From Rheum nobile (Eukaryota; Streptophyta; Magnoliopsida; Caryophyllales; Polygonaceae), in assembly GCA_027886185.1 (NCBI GenBank), contig WOAB01000768.1, positions 496,001-560,000 of the forward strand: DNA of 64,000 bases, read 5' to 3'. Under the pieces are notes generated by a model. That model was not told where the DNA came from, did no database searches, and worked only from the letters and a program-made list of their open reading frames with translations. The position numbers and the translations under genes are program-made. This document shows, piece by piece, positions 21,341 through 31,773 of the stretch (positions are counted from its first letter, which is position 1; each line of letters opens with the position of its first letter).

Positions 21341-22123
21341 TTTGCTAGGGGAAGATGGTGGCAACACATGCCTCAAGGGCCAATGGACCTCACCAAGAGG
21401 CAACATGATCCTTACGGCATCATGGACCTCGCTACGAGAAGATGGTGGCATCACCAGCCTCAAGGAATGATGGACCTCACAAAGCAGCAACATGATTCTT
21501 ACGGCATCATGAATCTTACTACACGGAGATGGTGGCATCACCAACCTCAAAGAACGATGGACCTCACCAAGCGGCAACATAATCCTTACGGCATCATGGA
21601 TCTCGCTACGGGAAGATGGTGGCAACACCAGCCTCAAGGGTTGATGAACCTCACCAAGCGGCAATATGATCCTTACAACATCATGGATCTCGCTACGGGA
21701 AGATGGTGGAAACAGCAGCCTCAAGGGCCGATGGACCTCACCAAGCGGCAACATGATCCTTATGACATCATGGATCTCGCTACGGGAAGATGGTGGCAAC
21801 ACTAAACTCAAGGACCGATGGACATCACCAAGAGGCAACATGATCCTTACGACACCATGGATCTCGCTACGGGAAGATGGTGGCAACACCAGCCTCAAGG
21901 GTTGATGGACCTCACCAAGCGGCAACATGATCCTTACGGCATCATGGATCTCGCTACGGGAAGATGGTGGCAACACCAGCCTCAAGGGCCGATGGACCTC
22001 ACCAAGCGGCAACATGATCCTTTTGGCATCATGGATCTCGCTACGGGAAGATGGTGGCAACACCAGCCTCAAGGACCGATGGATCTCACCAAGCGGCAAC
22101 ATGATCCTTACTACAATGAAGTC
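21341..22123. repeat. 87-bp tandem array (about nine units), open in several frames
   Basis: Units are spaced exactly 87 bp: the ATGGATCTCGCTAC-type phrase begins at 21422, 21509, 21596, 21683, 21770, 21857, 21944 and 22031, with a further unit at the left. Because 87 is divisible by three and the unit has few stops, long frames exist on both strands. On the minus strand (21302-22189) the 29-residue repeat contains RIMLPLGEVHRPLRLVLPP; on the plus strand it contains GRWWQHQPQG and MDLTKRQHDPYGI. In element E the array sits directly after the truncated protease. Confidence 0.92.
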
Positions 22124-22173
22124 CACAAATTCTGCTCGTCTTGCTTCTCCTTCTCCTAGAGTTGGTTTTAACT

Positions 22174-22620
22174 CTATCGATCCAGCCACTTTAACTTTTT
22201 TTCCAATGCACCAGCATCGACCAACACTCTTTGTACCACCTTCGTTCCCATTTGAGCATGAATGACCAGGGGGTCGGCATGGGGGGCATGAATACCTACC
22301 GCTTCATCATTGGAGAAGGTGATGATTGGGTGATCCAATTTTTTTTTGGCTACGGTATACACACTTGGCTCTTGCCTAGCAAACCTTGTGTGCCTCTTCC
22401 TTTGTTGGTTGCTACTTCCTACTATGGTGGGTCCCCTTGATATTATGGCAATGAATCCATCAGGTGATGGGATGGAATTTCTGTTGTCATTCCTTCTGGG
22501 CGATAGCCCCCTCTCCCTACGTTCCGCTAGATGATCCCGCCGGTTATGATGGTTAGTCGAAATGTCTTGCCTCCCTCTATCTGGTTGACGGCTTTTGTCC
22601 GTAGGCGGTGTGCACCGCAA
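22174..22620 (-). pseudogene. Element E gag end and truncated protease
   Basis: The minus-strand frame begins with a Lys/Arg-rich gag tail and continues with the pre-protease segment ITFSNDEAVGIHAPHADPLVI and VQRVLVDAGA. This is where Tat elements have VRRVLVDxGSS, the aspartic protease active site. The active-site Asp is present but the following Thr/Asn-Gly-Ser is not, and similarity ends there, replaced by the tandem array. Protease activity is not expected. Confidence 0.7.
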
Positions 22621-24025
22621 TGACGTTCATGACTTTCTTTTGACTCTCGGTTCCGGGTATGGTGTTGTGCCGGATGTGCTTTTCAAACTTACACTTTATA
22701 TGCATCCTTGGGAGGGAGCGACACATCAATCCCTCTATGCTTCTTGTCTCGATTTGGTGTCTTGTGATGTTCTTCTTTCTTCATGCCTTTCCCTTTATTA
22801 CTTTTTATCCCTGGTCTTTTCTGGCATATTATGAACGGCCTCATAGGCATGGTCTTCACTCATGATTTCTTCTAAGAGTTTGTGATACGTGGTGGGGGTC
22901 TTATTGTAGTTGATTACCTTGAACCGACTCTCGGACAATCCGTTCATTAGAATGAACCTTACCATGGGTGCATTATATCCGCCATAATTCTGGTGAACCT
23001 GATGATGAAGTCCCCGAGGAGTTCCCCATCATATTGTCTCACTAGGAGTAAATCTTGCATGGTTCTCTTCCTTTTTCTAGCGCTAATGAAGTGTGATCGG
23101 AAAAGTGCGATAAGCTGGGTAAAGGTCGATATAGAGCCATGCGGCCCGTTAGGGTAGTTGGAAATGGCCGACATAACATAACGTCATTGAAGCTGTCAAC
23201 GGTCATGTGGATCTCATATTGATGGAGATGGATATCGGGATCGGTGGTACCGTTATAGGGCTCCATGGTCGGGAGATGGAAGTGCTTCGGAAATTTGCCT
23301 TCCATGATCTCTTCCGCGAAGATGGTGAAACTTGAGGTTACAAGATCTCTATGGTGTGGCTCTTTGCCAAGGCCATCCATTTTGGAGTGTCGCTCCGACA
23401 TCTGTATTGATCTGGGGCTTTGAGAGAAGTCCAGCCTTCATCTTCTCGGTGGGGAGTGACCATGGTGATTCATGCGGTACGGGGGGGCAAGTCGGCGATG
23501 GGTACCGCCCTCGGCTCCATAGGCCATCGGGAACACCTGAGGGGTGTGGATCGATGTTGCTTCTCCTCCTTGTCCTCCCTCATCGTTGTAGAAAAGCGGC
23601 AATTGATGTTCTCTCTAATTCCCACCGTAGTCCAAAAAAGCATGGCAAGGTTAGTGACCTCCTTGACCACGTTGAGGGGCAGTTTGTGGCTCATATCCAG
23701 GATAATATAGAATGTATGATACTCCTCCTGAAAAAGGGTGATGAACAAATTGCGGCTCATACCCCGGGACATACGGTCCTTGTTGGTGGCGGGCGTACTC
23801 CATCCCTGGTGCTTGGAAATTTGGTCCTTGAAATGGATACACCTCGGGCGGCTGGTGATACTGAGGGAACTCTTGGAAGTGTTGCGGGGCCAACTGGTTG
23901 AACTCCCTAGATGGTGGTTGGACTCCGCCACAGCTGGACGCTTGTACCGCCGGTCCTGGTGGGGGAAAGTTAACTTGATGTTGATACGGATCATAGTTAT
24001 CCCCGACACCTTCTTAATGCGCCAT
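22621..24025 (-). pseudogene. Element E gag, multiply broken
   Basis: Read right to left. A start codon at 24025 is followed at once by a stop. An N-terminal Pro/Gln/Tyr-rich region (QFPQYHQPPEVYPFQGPN near 23850) has tandem PGYEPQ motifs. Then comes the conserved gag core FPKHFHLPTMEPYNGTTDPD with HLHQYEIHMT near 23290-23210, and after frameshifts SFRS-, QYDGELLGDFIIRFTRI and YNAPMVRFILMNGLSES near 23170-22930. The order and wording are those of Tat gag capsid domains. At least three frame changes are needed to follow it. Confidence 0.75.
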
Positions 24026-24113
24026 TACACTTTACCAGATGAATTTGGTGATGAAGGGACGTCTTCGGAAAGGAAAACATAATCAGTGGGCACGTCTTAG
24101 CTAGGGAAGCAAG

Positions 24114-24131
24114 TTCCCACAGACGACACCA
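24114..24131 (-). promoter_or_regulatory. Element E primer-binding site
   Basis: One base from the LTR, the minus strand reads TGGTGTCGTCTGTGGGAA, which begins with the TGG complementary to a tRNA CCA end and resembles primer sites of other plant Ty3/gypsy elements. I cannot name the tRNA with certainty. Confidence 0.65.
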
Positions 24132-24934
24132 GTGGAGATTCTAAAAGCTGCGGTACAAACGTTTGGTGACGTGTCGCGCCCACTAGACACCTAATCCTTT
24201 TCCGCGGGTCCCTTCGAGTGTTGTTCTTTGATCTTCATGGACTTCTCTTTTTTTGGTGGTGATGATGGTTTCCTTTGAACTTCTCTCCAATGACCTGAAA
24301 ACCCCCAAGGGTGTTGTCCCTTGGGAAGACCTTCCACAGTCACAAAGTTATAGGTGCGTTATGAGGAAGTTGATGATCTTTTTGTAAGAAATTTGAGAAA
24401 TACATTTATCAATGTGTTTAGTGGAATAAACACCATTTTGGGCTTGCTTGAATGATGAACGAGATTGATGAACAATAATGATGAACTTCCCTTGAACTTT
24501 CGAAATCTCCTACAAGGATGAGTTGATAGTTTTTAGTTTCTTCCTCCCAAAAAACCCCCCTTTGCTTGGCTATCAGCTCCCTCCTTTTATAGTTGAAGGC
24601 TTGCCCTCTTTAAATCAAGCAATCATTCCCTAAGAAGTAGGGGTGTGGCCTAGTAGATTGCTTTTCTGGATTTCATGGTATGGAATCACTATTGGAGACG
24701 CCACCTCCCATGCTGCATTTAATACTGACTGTACGGATTTGACTTGTCACATCATACCGTACGGACAAAGCTTCAGTTAGGATTTCCTTTGTTCTAACAC
24801 ACAACCTTCTGATTGGCTTTTGTATTTTGATCATGTGATTTGGATAAGCTTGAACTTCAATTAAATCTTCTCACGTGATGAAGATTGCTTCCTTATGATC
24901 TTTCTTAGGCCGTCGCATTCGCCTGATGACCGTA

Positions 24935-26411
24935 TGATAGAGGGGGATAGTCGTCGTATCACCTAATCAAATAAATCCTAGCAAACCTAAACAAGTAGTT
25001 AGGGCAAGCAAGGGTCGAATCCACAGGGAGGAAGGGATTAATCTATGTGTTGTTCGCATGCAATAGTAACAAGAGGGGGGTTTTGTAGTTGGTTGGTTGC
25101 AAACAAAACAAAGTAGAATGGATGAAATATCAATAGAGAAAAACACTTAGCCAAGTAATGTCCACATAAGTCATTCAAAGGTTGTTCATAGATTAAGTCA
25201 TATCTTCCTATTCGGTTATTCCTGTCCCGATCTTATGTAAATTCATAGGGAAACCTTCCACAAAGAACCCTTACCAATGAATAACCTTAGTACCACTAAA
25301 GGTTCAACCCAAAGGCAGCAATGCATATAAGAATTAACCAGGATACATAGAACGCTCGCTCAGATGCATTTACCATGTAATTATCTCTCCCTACAATAGA
25401 ACAATTTCAACCAGAGCATGTAAATTGTAGTTGCTATAGCAGAATAGGACGTTAGCCCAACAGTTTCCTAATCCTAGCAATATGAAAATCACCAATAACA
25501 ACTAGTTGTGCGGGCTAGTGCAATTAATGAAATCCAATGGAATAAGCTTAGAAGAGATAATATAACTCAATAGGAATAAATAGATAGGAACAAAACCTCA
25601 CAACCAGATGAATAAACTCATGCTTCCATTACCGGACTAAGCCAAAGAGGCTTAGCTCCTCATAGACATGGTGAAAACTTCAAAGGAAAAGAAAACAACG
25701 ATGAATGAAAATTGCAACTAAACTGTGGAAGATTTCAACCCTAATGCTAAAAGAAAGTATTTATAGGGCTCTAAGAAAATGACCTAGCCCATTAAGAAAC
25801 TAACTAAATTAAAAATAAGAAAAAGGGAAAAAGAAATTTGAAAAGATAAGCTCAGGAAAAGACGCAGCTTTCGGCGCTGATGACCCGCGATCGCGGCCCA
25901 AGACCCGCGATCGCGGTTAATACTCGATTTTCAGCTTCTGCACCACTTTCGTAAAAACTTAATGACGTTTGATTCCCAACTCGGATTGCGCTCATATTTT
26001 GGGGACTTGTAGAAGACTGCAAGATCTAACTCCTCGAATTGGAATCACTGCATTTGGACATCTGAGTAGAGAGAACGAATCAATTGAATTCAGCACATTG
26101 TTCTTCTACTCTCGTGTGGACTCTCTCCTTGGTTCTTCTTCGTCTCCTCAGTGGTCAACTTCTCTTCCTCTGGATATCTTCAATTTGCTTCTCCAGACCA
26201 CCAAATCCACATTTCTCCTCTCTAACTCCATACTCCTTGGTGGCTCCATATCCCGAATCTTCAAATGTACTCCAATAAGCTCAAAACACCACCAAAACAC
26301 CAATCTTCGCCCCCAAACACCATGCACATGAATGTGTCTAAATCTACCCGAATGGCACCAATAAAACCCTCTAATAACTCTTAGTTAAGCCCTACAAAGT
26401 AGTGCTTATCA
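24935..26411 (-). repeat. Element B 3' LTR (left copy)
   Basis: 1477 bp. It has two perfect copies of CCGCGATCGCGG at 25885-25896 and 25905-25916; the right LTR has one. A stretch near 25972-26340 gives open frames in two plus-strand phases in both LTRs, which I regard as chance. Confidence 0.93.
25885..25916. repeat. CCGCGATCGCGG pair in element B LTR
   Basis: Two perfect 12-bp palindromes separated by 8 bp (CCCAAGAC). In the right LTR one word plus the spacer is gone, leaving a single copy at 30399-30410, as expected of recombination or slippage between the two words. Confidence 0.95.
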
Positions 26412-27896
26412 AACTCCCCCATGCTTAGACCTTTGCTCGTTCTCGAGTAAACTAAAAGAAAGTCTACTCCTCCAATGCAGCACCCAAGGTCTCAGGAAGC
26501 ATATCCTCCAACTAAGAGTTACCTAACCCATGCCAAGCTCCTAGCATCAATCTCATCTATAACACATCCACAACTCAACAAGCTTGAGGGCAAGCAGAGT
26601 ACTTCCCCCAAGCTCAACCCGGACATCCAATGGTGTAAAGTGACCTATAATCATAGCCTCCATCTATGACTCCTTATGTCTCTCAGAGTGACCTACCCGA
26701 CAATCCTTCTTTGTCTCCTCTTCTTATGTCGCCCCTCCAGGTAAAATGAGATCCTAAAATCACTCATCTTCTTTCACTCATTTTGCCTAGGAGCCCTTTC
26801 GGGTTTTCATCCTAGCCGCTCATATTTTTTTCATAGATGTGCTCACATATGCTCACGTCACTCAGACACATTTTTACCCCAGCCTAGCGCTGGTCTAGGC
26901 CACCTGCTTATTACCCAAGTCACCCTTTCGGGTTTTCGACTTATCCCAGGATTTTCATGTATGTCTTTTTTTTTTTTGCTTTTTTACTTTTTCTAATTTA
27001 TTTTTTATTTTTATTTTTTATTTTTTTTCAAAAGGGAATGCGAACAATGGATAATGCTGAATGGAAATAGCAATGCTGAAATCGAAACTAAGTTACAAGA
27101 TAGAAAGCAAGTACTTTCTACTCCCCCATGCTTGAATCATGCATTGTCCTCAATGTATGGAAGACAAAGAAAAAATTGAGGACAAGAAAGAAAGAACTCA
27201 CTGAGCGTACGCCGGGGTGGTAGTCTTCGTCAATAGGAAGGTACTCAGGGATGTAGGGATCCCCATAAACTTCATCACCACTTCAACAGTCGAACTTCCC
27301 AAGAGATAAATCATGGAATGCTGGAACTCCGAACTCAGTATGCACAGGTTGTGACGCACAGGTGAAGACGTACCGCAGGGAACAACAACAATGGATGGAT
27401 CAAGGGTACACTGGTTGTTGCGCGCGAACATGATGAAGAAAGACCGCCTCAGAACCGCCATGAATGAACCCCTGTGGAAAAATCGCCATGGAAGGAACAC
27501 CGTGGAGGAACCGCGATCGCGGCAGTGAAGGCCGCGATCGCGGGTAACGTACGACTTTTTTTTTTACCGATGCGCAGTAACCCCGCGATCGCGGGTGAAC
27601 AGTACCCGCGATCGCGGTTTTTTTTTTTTTTACTAACCCTAATTCGCGGCGCATCGTGGGCCCGCGATCGCGGGTTTTGTGCCGCGATCGCGGTTTTTGC
27701 TTGACTTTCTCCGGCCGCGGTTTCTTCTCGGCTTTCCTGCATAGTGTAGTCGAAAACAAAAACAAAAACAAAGCGAAAACACACCAAAATAATGCGGGAA
27801 CAAAGAAAGAAAGACAAAGGAAAAAAATACATACTCGGGTTGCCTCCCGGGCAGCACCTTAGTTATTGTCATGGCTTGACATACTACTCATCCTCC
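26412..27896 (-). other. Element B 3' untranslated region with two polypurine-tract-like blocks and a palindrome cluster
   Basis: Minus-strand purine tracts GCATGGGGGAGTT (26412-26424) and AAGCATGGGGGAG (27121-27132) repeat the two-block layout of element A, and the CCCTTTCGGGTTTTC phrases near 26796 and 26926 are shared with A. The stretch 27511-27693 holds six perfect CCGCGATCGCGG palindromes. No convincing coding content: the open frames here arise because the palindrome has no stop codon in any frame. Confidence 0.7.
27511..27693. repeat. Cluster of six CCGCGATCGCGG palindromes
   Basis: Perfect copies start at 27511, 27532, 27583, 27606, 27662 and 27682, with spacers of 9 to 44 bp that include homopolymer T runs. 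Pairs come in two spacings: close pairs about 20-24 bp apart start-to-start, and gaps of about 51-56 bp between pairs. The same word occurs in both LTRs and in the coding frame of this element. Confidence 0.97.
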
Positions 27897-29330
27897 TCAA
27901 CTAGGGTTGCTCACAACAACTGAACTCCTGGGGCCTGGATCAGGTGGATGCCTCTTTATAAGCTCCATGTTGAGCATTGCCCCTAGTCTCCTGCACTTCG
28001 TGATGGATGGAGTGCTGTTCATATCTATGAATGCACTTGCCATCTTCAGAAATGGTCTGCCCAGCATCTCAGGGGCTGCATGTATGTCCTGCCCCGTGCC
28101 CAGCGTATAAAAATCAGCCACTTGGATCAATGCTTCCTTTTTGTGCCTCCCTTTTGGTTTCTTCTTGATGTTGCCCAACACCCTTAAAAATTCTGGGCAA
28201 CGAGGGGTGCTGTATGCCAGAGCGACCAGAGGAACGTTCGCCTTGCGGCTACTGAAGGTATCAAATACACCTTTGTTGTTCTTCACCATTCTGGTGTCCT
28301 TCAGAGCCACATGGAAGGGTGTAACGGGGTCCAGCAAGACAAGTGGGAGAGAGTTTATATGCACATACTCATCATAGGCATCTTTGAGAGGGTCGGGGAC
28401 GATTTCGGGAGGAACAACCGCTTCTGGGGAAGAACCTCGATCACGGTTGGTAGGTCGTGGTCGCGGTGATGTCAAATCCTCGAGATTTCCCACAGTGATC
28501 AGGCCGCGATCGCGGTCTTCGGACCGCGGTCGCGGTTTACTCTCGACTTCTGGCCAATTTAATTCAGTGAAGGAGCCGCGATCGCGGTTGGTAGGTCGCG
28601 GTTCCTGTTCGTCGGCTTCTTTCTCGCTCTCGACCTCTTTTTCTTCATGAGGTACCTCCATACTCTCCTGGACTTCCTCCTCAGCGACCCTTTTAGCCTC
28701 ATTCTCAGCCCCGCACCTCAGCGGCACAGCACATACAGTCTCTTGTGTATTTTCTGCTGCATGGACTTGAGATATTTCGGACTTCAACTTCATCAACACT
28801 TGATTCAGTTGGTTCAGCCGGCTCTGGATACTGGGGGTCGCCTCTTGCTGCTGTTGGGCTATCGTTTCTACTCTTTTTCCCAACAAAGGAACATTCTGAA
28901 CCATCGTTGTATTCATTGAGGACATGTTCTGAGCCAGGGTTGCAATGCTTTGCGTCAAAGTGTTGAGTGCATCTGCACCGGGCACATACAAACTTGCGTT
29001 CTGTCCTTGGACTCCATATGAATATGGTTGCATGTATGGTGGTTGATTTCCATACGGACTGAACTGTTGTTGGTGTGAGTATGGCTCATGTCTCGGCCCA
29101 TGCGAGTCAACACCTCTTCGTGCATTTATTGTAGCTGCGAATGCGGGAAGTCCTGGACAATCATCGGTGATGTGCAGCGTTGCGTGACAGATTCTACAGG
29201 ATCTGATTGGTCCTGCTGCACTCGAATAGGGGTGATATCGCCTCTCTGGGGAGAATGAGTAGGAGTATAGGTCATCTCGTGGATCTCCCCAAAACCTCAT
29301 ATCTGTATCAAAAGCAAAAAGGAAAAACAA
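27897..29330 (-). CDS. Element B gag C-terminus fused to a protease-like tail (477 codons, open)
   Basis: Long uninterrupted frame on the minus strand. Residues about 45-58 are a zinc knuckle C-X2-C-X4-H-X4-C (CRICHATLHITDDC). Residues about 70-110 are Tyr/Gln/Pro-rich, residues about 115-190 look like a coiled coil, and about 205-250 is strongly acidic. Between about 250 and 310 the palindromic word is translated as NRDRG/RDRDRG. The C-terminal part contains PEFLRVLGNIKKKPKGRHKKE and the protease-end motif LGRPFLKMASAFID. The catalytic Asp motif is not seen, so proteolysis is doubtful. It remains open although most neighbours are broken, consistent with a young insertion. The true start is probably not the first Met. 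Confidence 0.7.
   Translation of the reverse strand: MFFLFAFDTDMRFWGDPRDDLYSYSFSPERRYHPYSSAAGPIRSCRICHATLHITDDCPGLPAFAATINARRGVDSHGPRHEPYSHQQQFSPYGNQPPYMQPYSYGVQGQNASLYVPGADALNTLTQSIATLAQNMSSMNTTMVQNVPLLGKRVETIAQQQQEATPSIQSRLNQLNQVLMKLKSEISQVHAAENTQETVCAVPLRCGAENEAKRVAEEEVQESMEVPHEEKEVESEKEADEQEPRPTNRDRGSFTELNWPEVESKPRPRSEDRDRGLITVGNLEDLTSPRPRPTNRDRGSSPEAVVPPEIVPDPLKDAYDEYVHINSLPLVLLDPVTPFHVALKDTRMVKNNKGVFDTFSSRKANVPLVALAYSTPRCPEFLRVLGNIKKKPKGRHKKEALIQVADFYTLGTGQDIHAAPEMLGRPFLKMASAFIDMNSTPSITKCRRLGAMLNMELIKRHPPDPGPRSSVVVSNPS
28504..28587. repeat. CCGCGATCGCGG words inside the element B coding frame
   Basis: Perfect copies at 28504-28515 and 28576-28587, the variant CCGCGGTCGCGG at 28524-28535, and decayed relatives near 28436-28470. 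They are translated on the minus strand as PRPRxxNRDRG-type stretches without breaking the frame. Confidence 0.93.
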
Positions 29331-29419
29331 AAATTAGTAGCACTGGTGTGGACCGTAAGATAGGTCCACACCAAAGTAACACGCACACAAACAAACACAC
29401 AGGAAAATCAAGCCTTGCC

Positions 29420-29438
29420 TCCCCGACAACGGCGCCAA
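29420..29438 (-). promoter_or_regulatory. Element B primer-binding site (tRNA-Asp type)
   Basis: On the minus strand TTGGCGCCGTTGTCGGGGA follows the LTR, the standard primer site of Athila/Tat elements. Confidence 0.9.
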
Positions 29439-29440
29439 TT

Positions 29441-30905
29441 TGATAGGGGGTATAGTCGTCGTATCACCTAATCAAATAAATCCTAGCAAACCTAAACAAG
29501 TAGTTAGGGCAAGCAAGGGTCGAATCCACAGGGAGGAAGGGATTAATCTATGTGTTGTTCGTATGCAATAGTAACAAGAGGGGGGTTTTGTAGTTGGTTG
29601 GTTGCATACAAAACAAACAAAACAAAGTAGAATGGATGAAATATCAATAGAGAAAAACACTTAGCCAAGTAATGTCCACATAAGTCATTCAAAGGTTGTT
29701 CATAGATTAAGTCATATCTTCCTATTCGGTTATTCCTGTCCCGATCTTATGTAAATTCATAGGGAAACCTTCCACAAAGAACCCTTACCAATGAATAACC
29801 CTAGTACCACTAAAGGTTCAACCCAAAGGCATCAATGCATATAAGAATTAACCAGCATACACAGAACGCTCGCTCAGATGCATTTACCATGTAATTATCT
29901 CTCCCTATAATAGAACAATTTCAACCAGAGCATGTAAATTGTAGTTGCTACAGCAGAATAGGATGTTAGCCCAACAGTTTCCTAATCCTAGCAATATGAA
30001 AATCACCAATAACAAATAGTTGCGCGAGCTAGTTCAATTAATGAAATCCAATGGAATAAGCTTAGAAGAGATAATATAACTCAATAGGAATATATAGATA
30101 GGAACAAAACCTCACAACCAGATGAATAAACTCATGCTTCCATTACCGGACTAAGCCAAAGAGGCTTAGCTCCTCATAGACATGGTGAAAACTTCAAAGG
30201 AAAAGAAAACAACGATGAATGAAAATTGCAACTAAAGTGTGGAAGATTTCAACCCTAATGCTAAAAGAAAGTATTTATAGGGCTCTAACAAAATGACCTA
30301 GCCCATTAAGAAACTAACTAAATTAAAAATAACAAAAAGGGAAAAAGAAATCTGAAAAGATAAGCTCAGGAAAAGACGCAGCTTTCGGCGCTGATGACCC
30401 GCGATCGCGGTTAATGCTCGATTTTCAGCTTCTGCACCACTTTCGTAAAAACTTAATAACTTTTGATTCCCAACTCGGATTGCGCTCATAGTTTGGGGAC
30501 TTGTAGTATACTTCAAGATATAACTCCTCGAATTGGAATCACTGCATTTGGACATCTGAGTAGAGATAACGAATCAATTGAATTCAGCACATTGTTCTTC
30601 TACTCTCGTGTGGACTCTCTCCTTGGTTCTTCTTCGTCTCCTCAGTGGTCAACTTCTCTTCCTCTGGATATCTTCAATTTGCTTCTCCAGACCACCAAAT
30701 TCACATTTCTCCTCTCTAACTCCATACTCCTTGGTGGCTCCATATCCCGAATCTTCAAATGTACTCCAATAAGCTCAAAACACCACCAAAACACCAATCT
30801 TCGCCCCCAAACACCATGCACATGAATGTGTCTAAATCTACCTGAATGTCCCCAATAAAACCCTCTAATAACTCTTAGTTAAGCCCTACAAAGTAGTTCT
30901 TATCA
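29441..30905 (-). repeat. Element B 5' LTR (right copy)
   Basis: 1465 bp, nearly identical to the left copy apart from a few substitutions and the loss of one palindromic word plus spacer (single copy at 30399-30410). Confidence 0.93.
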
Positions 30906-31496
30906 CCGTATGTCTTCGGTTGTTATGTTGATACGGTACAAGGATGACGCTCGACTTATCTTTTAGCTGGTTTCATGCTTGTTTAGATGACGTGAATATT
31001 TACAAGTCTTAATCTTATCTTCTCGTGCATAGATGGGCCCTTTCTTTAAGGCTTCTTTCATCCCGTATGTGTGCGATGACTACTACGATGCGGTATGTTG
31101 ATGATATAGTACGTTGACGATTTTGATGATGTTGTACGTTGGTGATTTTGATGATGATGTACATTGATGATTTTGTTGATGTTGTACATTTATGATTTTG
31201 GTGATGTTGTACGTTGATGATTTTGATGATGTTGTACGTTGATGATGGAAGACGTAGACTGTTGCTTCCCTTCTTATGTGATTTTCCTGACTGAAAGTGT
31301 CGTCATCCCTAACCTTTGAGCTTTACGGATACGGTAGCGGAGTTCGATTCGTACCGTGATGTGACGCCCAATTTTTATAGGATCATTGACCATGCTTTGT
31401 TGACTGTTGAGTTGACATCTTATACAAGGGGGTTTACACGTTGTTGTTGATTTAACGCTCCATGTGTGAGCACCCATTTTTGACATCGTCACACTT

Positions 31497-31773
31497 AACA
31501 TTATGAATTTACATATGCATTGATCCTTCTTTGTTTTTTGTATTGGGCTCTGGTGGATGCTTAGAAGCAGTTATTGCGGTTCATTATACATTGGAGGTCT
31601 GTTGTATTTTCCAATTTATGCTAAAACTGAGAATATGTATGTGATGTTTTTTGTTCTGGTCATCCTGCTAGATTAGGAATAATTGTTTTATCAAAGAAAA
31701 CTTCTAATGTTGTAAATTTGACCACCATGGCAATTGTTCAATTAGTTCAAAATGTGGTAGTAGATGGAAGTAT
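31497..31773. other. Short intergenic stretch between elements E and D
   Basis: AT-rich non-coding DNA that was joined to 18774 before element E was inserted. Nothing recognisable. Confidence 0.45.

Larger units (their letters stand above)
24935..30905 (-). mobile_element. Element B: Athila/Tat-like Ty3/gypsy, gag/PR remnant only
   Basis: LTRs at 24935-26411 and 29441-30905 begin TGATAG.GGG and end CTTATCA, with the exact duplication CCGTA on both sides. The primer-binding site beside the right LTR and the polypurine tract beside the left LTR, both on the minus strand, show transcription right to left. The 3.0-kb interior holds one long frame that starts near the gag zinc knuckle and ends in a protease-like tail. 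The gag core, reverse transcriptase, RNase H and integrase are missing, so it is a non-autonomous derivative. The two LTRs are very similar, so it is among the younger insertions here. Confidence 0.93.
18775..31491 (-). mobile_element. Element E: Tat-like Ty3/gypsy element, non-autonomous, with element B nested in its 5' LTR
   Basis: LTRs at 18775-20166 and 24133-31491 begin T[A/G]GAGATTC and end GACATCGTCA as written on the plus strand. The exact duplication CACTT flanks them (18770-18774 and 31492-31496). The second LTR is 1383 bp once element B and its duplication are removed, against 1392 bp for the first. A tRNA primer site abuts the right LTR on the minus strand, so the element reads right to left. 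It holds gag, a truncated protease, an 87-bp tandem array and an antisense frame. Reverse transcriptase and integrase are absent. Confidence 0.9.
24133..31491 (-). repeat. Element E 5' LTR (right copy), split by element B
   Basis: LTR sequence is 24133-24934 and 30911-31491; the pentamer CCGTA duplicated by the insertion of B is 24930-24934 and 30906-30910. The 25-bp tandem array of this family is at about 31090-31250. Confidence 0.9.

Noticed and set aside
21326..22159. Plus-strand GRWWQHQPQG repeat protein
   Set aside because: Its frame exists only because the 87-bp unit is divisible by three; it has no start context or conserved ends, and one unit carries an in-frame stop.
27511..27693. 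CRISPR-like array
   Set aside because: Repeats are 12-bp palindromes with irregular spacers, in a plant retrotransposon; no cas-type genes or leader.
27511..28587. Relation to the cyanobacterial HIP1 octamer GCGATCGC
   Set aside because: The octamer is contained in the word, but the context is a plant LTR element and families A and C use other words, so the match is probably coincidence.
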